Shown here: in pieces, positions 27,149 through 35,208 of the stretch | Position numbering within the stretch: the stretch's first letter is position 1 | Layout of the letters: the number at the start of each line of letters is the position of its first letter | From: Lyngbya sp. PCC 8106 | GTDB taxonomy: Bacteria; Cyanobacteriota; Cyanobacteriia; Cyanobacteriales; Microcoleaceae | Length of the DNA: 64,000 nucleotides | NCBI RefSeq assembly: GCF_000169095.1 | Contig: NZ_AAVU01000034.1 | Coordinates: 1-64,000 of the forward strand | Reading direction: 5' to 3' | Notes under the pieces: generated by a model | Database searches by the model: none | Told to the model about the DNA's origin: nothing | What the model saw: the letters and a program-made list of their open reading frames with translations, nothing else | Made by a program: the position numbers and the translations under genes

Positions 27149-27297
27149 GTTTTTGTTCCTAATTCTGGAGGTGATTAGTTCACCTATTTTGACCTCTCCC
27201 CCAACCCCTCTCCACCTCTCCCTAACCCTCTCAAAAGGTGTCCCTGACGGAACTATTGATAAATGGAGAGGGGAGTAATAGGAGGTTGGTGGGGATC

Positions 27298-28626
27298 TTA
27301 CGACTGAACCGAGCGCTTTTTGACTTCTTCTAAATTCTGATATTCAGCTTTTGGTTGTTCGTTGCATTCAACCTCGCCAACCCCTTGAACACCTGCATCA
27401 TTTAATAGTTTGAAAATGGCTTCGGCGTTTTGGCGGGTGGCTTGTTCGTCTATTAAAGTATCGCTGAAACTATTAATAGAAATCGAATTCGCCCCAAATT
27501 CTGACTCGGGACTAACCACCGTAACAACTTCATCGCCGGCAATATTTTTCACCTTGACAACGTAGGCGTTTCGCTCGTCTTCTCCCTCGTAGGTATCATC
27601 AACGAGAGTGTAACCCAAACCCGTCAAAGTTTCGACAACTTGATCGGCAATTTCCGCCCGCATTTGTGACCCCAAAATCGATAATTTTGCCTGTTCGAGT
27701 ATCTCGCCTAAAATCGGTTGCTGCTGCGTAATTTGTTCGCAAATCGCTTTCAGTTCTTCGGTAGTGAGGGTTGATTCTCCCTCTAAAAGTTGGGTTTCAA
27801 GCCGACTCAATTGACTTTCGTATTCGCTCAAACGTCCCTTCGTCCAATAGTCTACTTCCACTTGGAAGCGTTCGGCTTCGTTCCCTTCTCCGACTTCAAT
27901 TTCACATTTTCGGTTGGCTTGAATTTCGACGATTAAACTCCGCAAATCTGTTAGGGCGGCTTGATAATAAAGTTCCCATTCCCGTTCTTTTTGTTCGAGT
28001 TCTAACCGCAAATCCGCCAATTTTAAATAGGTTTGCTGAGAAGTTGCGATCGCCGATTCAAAAACCCCAGCTTGAATATTGCCATTTGCAATATCTAAAT
28101 CCCGGCGCAAATCCGCCAGCTTTCCGGGTGCAAACCGTTGATGTTGATAATCTCGAGCAATTTGTTGCCAAACCGTCTCGACATCCGCCCACAAATCTTT
28201 GGCTAACTGTTCTTTTTGTTGGCGTTCGTCTTGCAAATCTTTAACGACTTGTTCGATTTTTTCTTGAAGGATTTGTTGCCCTTTTTCTCTGGCTTGACGC
28301 TCCCGATCAACAAGCTCCGTAAATTTGCGATCCTGTTGTTCAAATAAGCTTAAATATTCCCGGCGTTGCTGTTGTAAACGCTGGCTGGTTTCCTGCTCCA
28401 AATTTTTGATTCCGGTTCGCAGTCCCTTGATTTCCTTTTCCTGGCGCTGGCTGCGCTGTTCTAGGGGGGCGAGGCGCTGCTGAAACTCCCGTCTGGCTTG
28501 CTCTCGAACCCCGTTTAACCGTTCCGGGAGATCCTGTTGAAGCGATCGCAAGCGCGAGTCTTGTTCCCGCAGACGTTGCAGTTCCCGTTCCTCGACTCGC
28601 GTGTATCGCCGCTTTTCACCGCTCAT
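27298..28626 (-). CDS. Coiled-coil protein, first gene of the chaperone-dynamin block
   Basis: Residues about 1-150 of this 442-residue protein are highly charged coiled coil (Arg/Glu/Gln), about 150-320 are helical, and about 330-420 look like a small alpha/beta domain (VVETLTGLGYTLVDDTYEGE, YVVKVKNIAGDEVVTVV). It has no zinc ribbon and no membrane segment. I do not recognise the family. It is the most upstream gene of the minus-strand block and so the likely start of an operon, and its upstream DNA has the TTACGGA/TCCGTAA pair. The dynamin-like gene follows after about 150 bp. Confidence 0.75.
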   Translation of the reverse strand: MSGEKRRYTRVEERELQRLREQDSRLRSLQQDLPERLNGVREQARREFQQRLAPLEQRSQRQEKEIKGLRTGIKNLEQETSQRLQQQRREYLSLFEQQDRKFTELVDRERQAREKGQQILQEKIEQVVKDLQDERQQKEQLAKDLWADVETVWQQIARDYQHQRFAPGKLADLRRDLDIANGNIQAGVFESAIATSQQTYLKLADLRLELEQKEREWELYYQAALTDLRSLIVEIQANRKCEIEVGEGNEAERFQVEVDYWTKGRLSEYESQLSRLETQLLEGESTLTTEELKAICEQITQQQPILGEILEQAKLSILGSQMRAEIADQVVETLTGLGYTLVDDTYEGEDERNAYVVKVKNIAGDEVVTVVSPESEFGANSISINSFSDTLIDEQATRQNAEAIFKLLNDAGVQGVGEVECNEQPKAEYQNLEEVKKRSVQS

Positions 28627-28761
28627 TTGTGACTCCTATTTTTGAGATGAGTTGACAACGAACAATTAATGTGATTATCTATTTGACAATGAAGCTCGAA
28701 TAGTAGATTTCAATTCCTATTTATAGGATAATTTTTTTGGGGAGATTTAAACACCGTGAAA

Positions 28762-28826
28762 TTACGGAACTTTCTCGTTTCTTGAAAGGGGGCAAACAAG
28801 AAATGTTTATGGGGACTACTCCGTAA
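28762..28826. promoter_or_regulatory. TTACGGA...TCCGTAA inverted pair (third site)
   Basis: TTACGGA (28762-28768) and TCCGTAA (28820-28826) form the same inverted pair found in the two 250 bp repeats. The flank ATTACGGAACTTT is identical to copy 1. It lies about 136 bp upstream of the start at 28626. The spacing is 58 bp start to start, not 46 bp as in the other two. Confidence 0.4.
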
Positions 28827-29044
28827 ATACCGATCCTAATGACAGGTAAGATTTGAGGAGCGGGATATTCTTTTTTAAAAGTTTTAAACTAAACGGATTT
28901 TACTCAAACTTAGTTTGGGGGTTAATTTAGGAAAATACCACAATTTTTAATCAAAAACTTAGAGATTTTCAGAAAGCTTTTAAATCAAAATAAATTGAAG
29001 TATCTAACGATTAACTTTCGATAAAATTGACCTAATCTCACTGA

Positions 29045-29073
29045 TTGACTTCAAGGGATTTTAGGGATATTCT
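29045..29073 (+). promoter_or_regulatory. Candidate sigma70-type promoter
   Basis: TTGACT (29045-29050), a 17-base spacer and TATTCT (29068-29073) lie about 220 bp before the 163-aa membrane protein gene. The match is reasonable but the distance to the start is long. Confidence 0.35.
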
Positions 29074-29290
29074 AGAAATAAGAATAAATTCTGAGTCGGG
29101 CTTGGTCAAAGCTGATGCCGAATCAACTAAAAACCGACTCGCCAATCAAACAACCCACAAAAACTCGCCCTGCAAAGCGATCGCGTAATTTTCTAAACGC
29201 TTGATAAGTCATCACACAAAGGAAGTTCAATCACAGGCTTCTGATGATGACTCGTTTGCCATACATTATCCTTTATTTTAACTGAGAACC

Positions 29291-29782
29291 ATGAAAAGAA
29301 ATACCAACTTTACAACACAAATTAACGGCATTCCCGGTAAAGTTGTAGGGCTGACTGTTGTGCCAATACAGGGAAGTTGCAGCCTCCAATTGGTTGATGA
29401 TTTCTTAAAAAACAAAACTCAATCCTTTTTTGGGTTAGAAGAATCAGAAACCCTAACCCCCGTTCAAGATGTCCGAACGATTGAAACCGGAGAAGGTTGT
29501 ACTTGGTGGTTATTTTGGATTGGAGTTTTGACGTTATGGATAATGATAGGAATTATTTTTATTGTGTTGGCTTTTGTGGTGAAGCAGCGATGGTTAATTG
29601 TCTATACCAGTCGGGCGAATTTAGTGGTTTTTAATCGAAATAAAGAAAAAATAGAGCAGTTTAAACGGGGAGTGGTAGAAGCAATGCTCTCTCAAAATAG
29701 CAGCAAATCTAAAGTTTCAGACAGTTCGTTAAAGCCGCCAACTCCACCCCGTCCGCCCGTTTTATCTAAAACTCAACTCTAA
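29291..29782 (+). CDS. Small single-pass membrane protein, 163 aa
   Basis: The first about 75 residues are soluble (QINGIPGKVVGLTVVPIQG). A hydrophobic segment at about 76-100 (WWLFWIGVLTLWIMIGIIF, continuing to VLAFVV) follows, long enough for one or two passes. A Lys-rich linker and a Pro/Ser-rich tail ending in PPTPPRPP come after. There is no signal peptide and no recognised family. It diverges from the chaperone-dynamin block and precedes the DISARM genes by about 230 bp. It could be a membrane partner of either system; this is position only. Confidence 0.65.
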   Translation: MKRNTNFTTQINGIPGKVVGLTVVPIQGSCSLQLVDDFLKNKTQSFFGLEESETLTPVQDVRTIETGEGCTWWLFWIGVLTLWIMIGIIFIVLAFVVKQRWLIVYTSRANLVVFNRNKEKIEQFKRGVVEAMLSQNSSKSKVSDSSLKPPTPPRPPVLSKTQL

Positions 29783-29949
29783 AACATTCAGTTAAACGCC
29801 TTACGGCATCAGAGGTCAGAACAGATTGGCTCGTAATATCTTGTATTAGAATCAATGTACAATTGGTACGGAAAATCAATTAATTCTCTGGTAAAATATC
29901 TTTTTAAGAAGTGCTATCTATTGTATGAAGATGATGCTATACTTGTGAT

Positions 29950-29979
29950 TTGACAGAAAAAAATTGGGTATAGTATAAA
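29950..29979 (+). promoter_or_regulatory. Sigma70-type promoter of the DISARM methylase gene
   Basis: A perfect TTGACA (29950-29955) is followed after 18 bases by TATAAA (29974-29979), 34 bp upstream of the ATG at 30013. Confidence 0.65.
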
Positions 29980-30012
29980 ATTGCTAGTAAAATTTTACAG
30001 GAGATCATATTG

Positions 30013-31212
30013 ATGGGTCTGAAAGCTTTAGACCTGTTTTGCGGAATGGGTGGTTTATCTTGGGGACTAAAGTCTACGAGAAAAATTGAACCGATCTGGG
30101 CAGTAGATAATTGTCAAACCGCCCTTAACTTATATGAACTTAACTTACCTAAAACTAATTTGCTCAATCTAGATCTGTCCAGACAGTTAGATGTTACAAG
30201 TTTAATTGAAAAAATTAACTTTAATGGAGGAATAGATCTGATGGTAGGCGGCAGTCCTTGCCAAGGGTTTACTCAAATTCGTAATGGTCAAGATTTGACC
30301 TCAAATCCTAATAATAATTTCGCTATTACCTTTGCTAAAATTGTCAAAGCATTAAACCCTATTGCATTTATCTATGAAAATGTACCTCAAATAGAAACTT
30401 ATAAAGTTTTCAAGGATTTTTTAGCCGAGTTTGAAAGAGACAAAAAATATAAAATTAGTTATCGGGTACTAGAAGCGGTGAATTTTGGTAATCCTTCTCG
30501 TCGAAGTAGATTGTTTGTAGTGGGATTCAGGTCAAATCTTGGGCGGATTCCAAATATTCCAACAGGTTTAGATATTTCTCCCCGTCAATTTTGGCTTAAA
30601 AGGAAAGAGCAAGATGGAAATATTTTTTATTTATCAGGACTATCGGAACCCTGGTATTCTCTATTACTTGAGCCGAATAACTGTCAGTTAGTTAATGTTG
30701 AGCAGGCTATTTCGGATTTACCCGTTTTAACAACTAAAACCATTGGTATTACACGTTCCTACGCAAGTTCACCTCGAAGTATTTATCAAAAGTGGAGCAG
30801 ACAAGACATCATAGAAACAGATGGTCATGTTGTCCCCCAAATGCGACCTGAAACAAGAAAAAGGTTAAAAGAAATAGTTGAAGGTGGAAACTGGCGAGAT
30901 TTACCTGAAGCCCTAACTTATAAAATTCCGTATAAGTTAAATAGTGGAAAGCTTAGGCGAAATCATTATAGTGCTTATCGTCGCTTACTATCTAAAGGAC
31001 ATAGCCCTACTGTACAAGGACATTCAGATTTTGCATATCATTATGCTTATGAAAGATCGCTTACACCTCGCGAGTTAGCTCGATTGATGAGTTTTACAGA
31101 TGACTACAAACTAGGACATCAATATTACCCTGTTGTTAAAGCCATTGGAAATGCTGTTCCTCCCATAGTTTCTAAGGCGGTTGCATTATCGTTGGTGGAG
31201 CAGTTAGAATGA
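30013..31212 (+). CDS. drmMII: DNA (cytosine-5) methyltransferase, DISARM class 2 type
   Basis: This is a C5-cytosine methyltransferase. Motif I is DLFCGMGGLSWGLK near residue 6, motif IV GGSPCQGF near 80 with the catalytic Cys, motif VI YENVP near 120, motif VIII PSRRSRLFVVGF near 165 and motif X AIGNAVPPIVSKA near the C-terminus. About 399 residues is normal for the family. I prefer ATG 30013 (AGGAGA eight bases upstream) over TTG 30010. It precedes DrmA- and DrmB-like genes, the arrangement expected for class 2 DISARM, where the methylase marks self DNA. The stop overlaps a 26-codon ORF. Confidence 0.88.
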   Translation: MGLKALDLFCGMGGLSWGLKSTRKIEPIWAVDNCQTALNLYELNLPKTNLLNLDLSRQLDVTSLIEKINFNGGIDLMVGGSPCQGFTQIRNGQDLTSNPNNNFAITFAKIVKALNPIAFIYENVPQIETYKVFKDFLAEFERDKKYKISYRVLEAVNFGNPSRRSRLFVVGFRSNLGRIPNIPTGLDISPRQFWLKRKEQDGNIFYLSGLSEPWYSLLLEPNNCQLVNVEQAISDLPVLTTKTIGITRSYASSPRSIYQKWSRQDIIETDGHVVPQMRPETRKRLKEIVEGGNWRDLPEALTYKIPYKLNSGKLRRNHYSAYRRLLSKGHSPTVQGHSDFAYHYAYERSLTPRELARLMSFTDDYKLGHQYYPVVKAIGNAVPPIVSKAVALSLVEQLE

Positions 31213-31289
31213 GCGCACAAACCAAACATCAAGCAATAAATATAACAAAAAAATTAGTTGAATTTCAAACTTTTGTTGTCGGACAATAA
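31209..31289 (+). CDS. 26-residue ORF overlapping the methylase stop
   Basis: An ATG overlaps the methylase TGA in the ATGA arrangement and opens 26 codons (MSAQTKHQAINITKKLVEF then QTFVVGQ). The overlap is typical of translational coupling, so this may be a truncated remnant of a former coupled gene or a genuine peptide. No family was recognised, and chance cannot be excluded. Confidence 0.3.
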   Translation: MSAQTKHQAINITKKLVEFQTFVVGQ

Positions 31290-31326
31290 TTGACATCAGA
31301 TTGACTTATTAACGGCAATATTATTG

Positions 31327-31355
31327 TTGTGTAGAAGTGAAATATGGGGTATAAT
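31327..31355 (+). promoter_or_regulatory. Candidate promoter for drmA-drmB
   Basis: TATAAT (31350-31355) with a weak TTGTGT (31327-31332) 17 bases upstream lies about 170 bp before the DrmA-like start. The 313-bp gap (31213-31525) otherwise holds only the 26-codon ORF. Confidence 0.4.
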
Positions 31356-31525
31356 TCAGATCACCTCTACTGTATCAGGGAAATATTAATTCAGTGGCTA
31401 TATCACTGCTTTCTTGGGCTTGAAATGATGCGCCTATCCAAGCATAAGGGGATTTTTTTGTAGATAGAGTTATTCTGATTTCAGAATGCTCGGGGACAGA
31501 TCAACCTTTGGCAGGACAATAAATA

Positions 31526-34500
31526 ATGACAAATTCTTCTGCTTTTTTTACACCAACGGAGCCAGAATCAATTCTGAGAGATGAGGGTTTAAATGTACAA
31601 GATCCTGACAGACAGGAAAAACATCTAAAATTTGTGGAAAGCTTTTACAAAAGAATTCACGATCATCTTACAGGAATTTCAGAGCATCGAAGCTGTATTA
31701 GAGGTTCAACTGAACCAAGACGTTTAATACCCACTGGCTACCTGTCTCCAACACCTGACGCCACCGTACCCTACAGCAGTCAACAACAGAATAATTTTCG
31801 CCCCAGTAATTGCGGCTTAGTAATTAATTTAGCACCGGACTGGGAGAACAGGTCATTACCGATTAAATTAAAAATTCATTTTAGTGTTTTCCTACCCAAG
31901 CTCGATTTAAGTAAAGTTGAAGATAGGTCACTGCGCCCGATGTGGCAACGTTTTGATATTAGTGCTGATATCAGTTCTAGTATTCAAGATTTAGTAATTT
32001 CTCATTCTCAAATGCTGGCAAAACTAGATGCAGAAATAGCACAACAGCTAAAAAGTGTAACTGAAGCACATCAAGCCGATCCAGCAGCTTGGTTATTTGG
32101 ACTGAATTCAACCATTGATGATTTGAGTCCTTCAGAAGTTAACTGTGCAAAAGAAAACCTCAAAGGATTGCCAGCAGAATTACGGCGGCGCGCCAACAAA
32201 AAAAAGACCAAAAAGAACGCCGATTTATCTACCGAGATCGAGGTGAATCCCGGGGAGGTTTCACCCGTTCAATTCAAAGTAAAGGTGGAAGCTCAAAAGC
32301 GAAATCTAGGGCAACAAACTCGATTGCGCCTGTTTCTTAGAAATCAGAGTCAAAAAATAAATGGTGGTTTTACCGATCCCAGAGATACAGGTTTATTTGG
32401 GGCTTATTTAGAAGCAGAAATTCCCCCGGCGATGTGGAAACCTGTAGAACTCTCTCGCTTTCAAATCTCTTATCAAGTTGACTCAACTGTTCCTGCCCAA
32501 GGAATTAACTGTACACCAGGATGGAAGGAAAACCAGGATACAATTCGTATCTGGACTGAGTTTTTACCGATCCATTGGCAAAAGAGACTTTATACGGCGG
32601 GAATTCAAGCTCCTTTTCAGCGTTTATCTTCATCAGATCAAGATGATGATCTTCAGGTACTCCAAGCTATTTTACAAAAAATGCAGGAATACCAAACCCA
32701 TTGGCAAGCGCTAATTAACCAAAAACATCCTCAGACAGGAGGAACAGAACATCATGCTGAAGCCCAGAAAGATTTAGATAATTTTCAACAAGAAATTGAA
32801 AGGTTTGAGTTAGGTATTCAAGTTTTATCAGAGTCTAAATACTCTTGGTTGCGACGTTCGTTTAATTTGATGAACGAGACATTTGCTGAGATTGATGATC
32901 AGCGCCAAAAGCGAGGAAAACCTGCTTATGAAAACTGGCGACCTTTCCAAATTGTTTATATTGTTTCTAATGTAGCTGCTTTAGCTGCACGACAATGGAA
33001 GGAAGATTTCAATAACAATCCCTTGGCACAGATTGACCATGCTGCTGTCGTTCATTTTCCCACTGGCGGAGGTAAATCTGAGGCCGTTATGGGATTGATT
33101 CTGACTCAATCCTTTTTTGATCGTCTGCGGAGTCGAGATTGGGGTGTAGTGGCGTGGTTGCGCTATCCTTTGCGTTTACTGACTTATCAACAGTTGCAGC
33201 GTTTTCTAGATACGCTAGTTGTTGCTGATGAGGTGAGAAAAAAGCAACCTGATTTGGTTAAAACTGCCGAATTTACAATCGGTTATTACGGGGGACGAGA
33301 CAACAGCCCCAATTCTCTCAAGTCTGTTCCTAATGAGCTTGAAAAGTATATCAAACCAGCTAAAAATAAAATGCAGAATGCTCTGGGAAAGACTCCGAAG
33401 TATTTAACTTTAGCAGATGTTGGCTATTACGTTCCTGAATCAATTCAGCAGTATCGCATGGTCATGCGCTGTCCCTACTGTAACTCAGAAGAAGTTCACA
33501 CTTTTATTGATGCACAAACTAAGGAACTCCGGCATCGTTGTGGTTTTGTAGAAAAAGATAAACCTTTACCGACAGGGGCTTGTGGTCGTGAAATTCCACT
33601 CTATATTGTCGATGAGGATATTTACAGCCAATTGCCCACTTTATTAGTTGGAACTCTTGACAAAATTGCCAACATTACTTTTCGCCCTGCCAGTCGGACT
33701 TTATTTGGTGCTGTATCGGATATTTGCTCTGTACATGGTTTTGCAGCAAACAATACTTGTCACAAGCAAGATTCAGTCGGTGGATGTACTCGCAGAGACT
33801 TAAAATCACTTTCTGCTCCCCCTGTTGATGCTGGTATTCCTTTGATTTTCCAGGATGAATTACACCTACTGCGAGAAGAATTAGGGACGTTTGATGGTCA
33901 TTATGAAGCTCTCATTGATGCCATTCATCAAGAACGAGGTGCAAACCGTCCCAAAGTTTTAGCCGCAACCGCCACCATTGAAGGAGCAGAACAACAAACA
34001 AAACATCTTTACTGGCGAGATTTGTCTCAATTTCCGGTTACTGGGCCTGCGCGTGGACGCAGTTTTTATGCAAACGAGCATAGCCGTTATGTAACCAGGG
34101 GGTTTGTAGGATTGCGTCCAACCTCAGCGAATTCTCTAGATGCAACAATGGCGTTAATATTAGCGCTGCGAACTGAGTTGGAGATTATTCGCAGCGATCC
34201 GGGTAAGTCTAAGATTGAGTATTGCCTGGATTCTTTAACCGACGAAGAATTTTTGCAACTAATTGATGACCATGATTTGTGCTGTACCTATGTTAATTCT
34301 AAAAATGATGGTTCCGATATTCGACGGTCTATTAATGAACAGGTAAAGGGTGGACTGCGAGAGGAATTTGGAGAGAATAGAGCTAATGCAATGCTTCCAG
34401 AAGCAGTTACTCTCAGTGGAGATGATGGAATTGATGTGGTTAAGGAAGTTCTCAAACGGATGGAGACTTCCCAAAAGGAATTAAATTTTAATGATCCGCA

Positions 34501-35185
34501 ACGACTTTCAGATGTGGTTGCAACCAGTTTAATCTCTCATGGGGTTGATATTGACCGACTCAACTTAATGCTGTTTTATGGGTGGCCGAATACAACGGCA
34601 GAATACATTCAAGCATCGAGCCGTGCGGGACGAACTTTTCCCGGCTTAGTATTTATTTTATTCCGGCCTCAACGCGCACGGGAACGGGCAATTTTCGACT
34701 ATTTTGGCAAGACCCATGAGTATTTGGATCAAATGGTAGAAGCTGTTCCCATTGACCGCTTTGCTCACAATGCACTCTATCGCACAGCTTTTGGTTTGCT
34801 GTTGGGTCGGTTAATTCATATCGATGGGCCGGGGGCGCGACCAGGAAATCAACAGATTGACCTAGCCCAACTCGATAAATTGGATAAATTGCAGGAATTA
34901 ATTAAAGGAATTGGTGGAGGGCGATCGCCTATTGATATCAAGGTTATAGTCGAAAAAATTTCAGCAACGGTTAATCCAGATCATTTACCCCAAGGAGAAG
35001 TTTTTCAAACTCCACTCAGTCAGCTAGAAGAAGCGTTTGTCTCTCAAATTGAGCGTATTGTACAAGACCCAAATGAAAAGAATTTGGTAACTTTTGGATT
35101 GACAAAAGATGATATTGCTCACGGCTTTCGGTTGTTGTTGTCCTTGCGTGACGTTGATGCTGGGATTAATATTCGAGGATACTAA
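31526..35185 (+). CDS. drmA: DrmA-like SF2 helicase of DISARM
   Basis: This 1,219-residue protein has a long N-terminal region, then helicase motifs: Walker A FPTGGGKSE near residue 510, DELH (FQDELHLL) near 774, an ATATIEG motif near 813 and motif VI (QASSRAGRTFPG) near 1030. Cys-rich segments between the lobes (CPYCNSEE...CGFVEK...CGRE near 650, and a CSVHG...C...C group near 735) suggest zinc binding. Size, motif order and the neighbours (C5 methylase upstream, DUF1998-like DrmB 23 bp downstream) fit DISARM DrmA, a helicase proposed to load on incoming phage DNA. The start ATG at 31526 has no strong ribosome site. Confidence 0.82.
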   Translation: MTNSSAFFTPTEPESILRDEGLNVQDPDRQEKHLKFVESFYKRIHDHLTGISEHRSCIRGSTEPRRLIPTGYLSPTPDATVPYSSQQQNNFRPSNCGLVINLAPDWENRSLPIKLKIHFSVFLPKLDLSKVEDRSLRPMWQRFDISADISSSIQDLVISHSQMLAKLDAEIAQQLKSVTEAHQADPAAWLFGLNSTIDDLSPSEVNCAKENLKGLPAELRRRANKKKTKKNADLSTEIEVNPGEVSPVQFKVKVEAQKRNLGQQTRLRLFLRNQSQKINGGFTDPRDTGLFGAYLEAEIPPAMWKPVELSRFQISYQVDSTVPAQGINCTPGWKENQDTIRIWTEFLPIHWQKRLYTAGIQAPFQRLSSSDQDDDLQVLQAILQKMQEYQTHWQALINQKHPQTGGTEHHAEAQKDLDNFQQEIERFELGIQVLSESKYSWLRRSFNLMNETFAEIDDQRQKRGKPAYENWRPFQIVYIVSNVAALAARQWKEDFNNNPLAQIDHAAVVHFPTGGGKSEAVMGLILTQSFFDRLRSRDWGVVAWLRYPLRLLTYQQLQRFLDTLVVADEVRKKQPDLVKTAEFTIGYYGGRDNSPNSLKSVPNELEKYIKPAKNKMQNALGKTPKYLTLADVGYYVPESIQQYRMVMRCPYCNSEEVHTFIDAQTKELRHRCGFVEKDKPLPTGACGREIPLYIVDEDIYSQLPTLLVGTLDKIANITFRPASRTLFGAVSDICSVHGFAANNTCHKQDSVGGCTRRDLKSLSAPPVDAGIPLIFQDELHLLREELGTFDGHYEALIDAIHQERGANRPKVLAATATIEGAEQQTKHLYWRDLSQFPVTGPARGRSFYANEHSRYVTRGFVGLRPTSANSLDATMALILALRTELEIIRSDPGKSKIEYCLDSLTDEEFLQLIDDHDLCCTYVNSKNDGSDIRRSINEQVKGGLREEFGENRANAMLPEAVTLSGDDGIDVVKEVLKRMETSQKELNFNDPQRLSDVVATSLISHGVDIDRLNLMLFYGWPNTTAEYIQASSRAGRTFPGLVFILFRPQRARERAIFDYFGKTHEYLDQMVEAVPIDRFAHNALYRTAFGLLLGRLIHIDGPGARPGNQQIDLAQLDKLDKLQELIKGIGGGRSPIDIKVIVEKISATVNPDHLPQGEVFQTPLSQLEEAFVSQIERIVQDPNEKNLVTFGLTKDDIAHGFRLLLSLRDVDAGINIRGY

Positions 35186-35208
35186 TTATTCTACTTTTAG
35201 GAAAATCT

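Larger units (their letters stand above)
28627..29290. other. Divergent intergenic region
   Basis: This 664 bp separates the minus-strand chaperone-dynamin block from a plus-strand membrane protein gene. It contains ATTACGGAACTTT at about 28761-28773 with TCCGTAA at 28820-28826, a candidate plus-strand promoter (29045-29073) and an inverted repeat AGTCATCA (29207-29214) / TGATGACT (29245-29252). No coding sequence was recognised. Confidence 0.5.
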
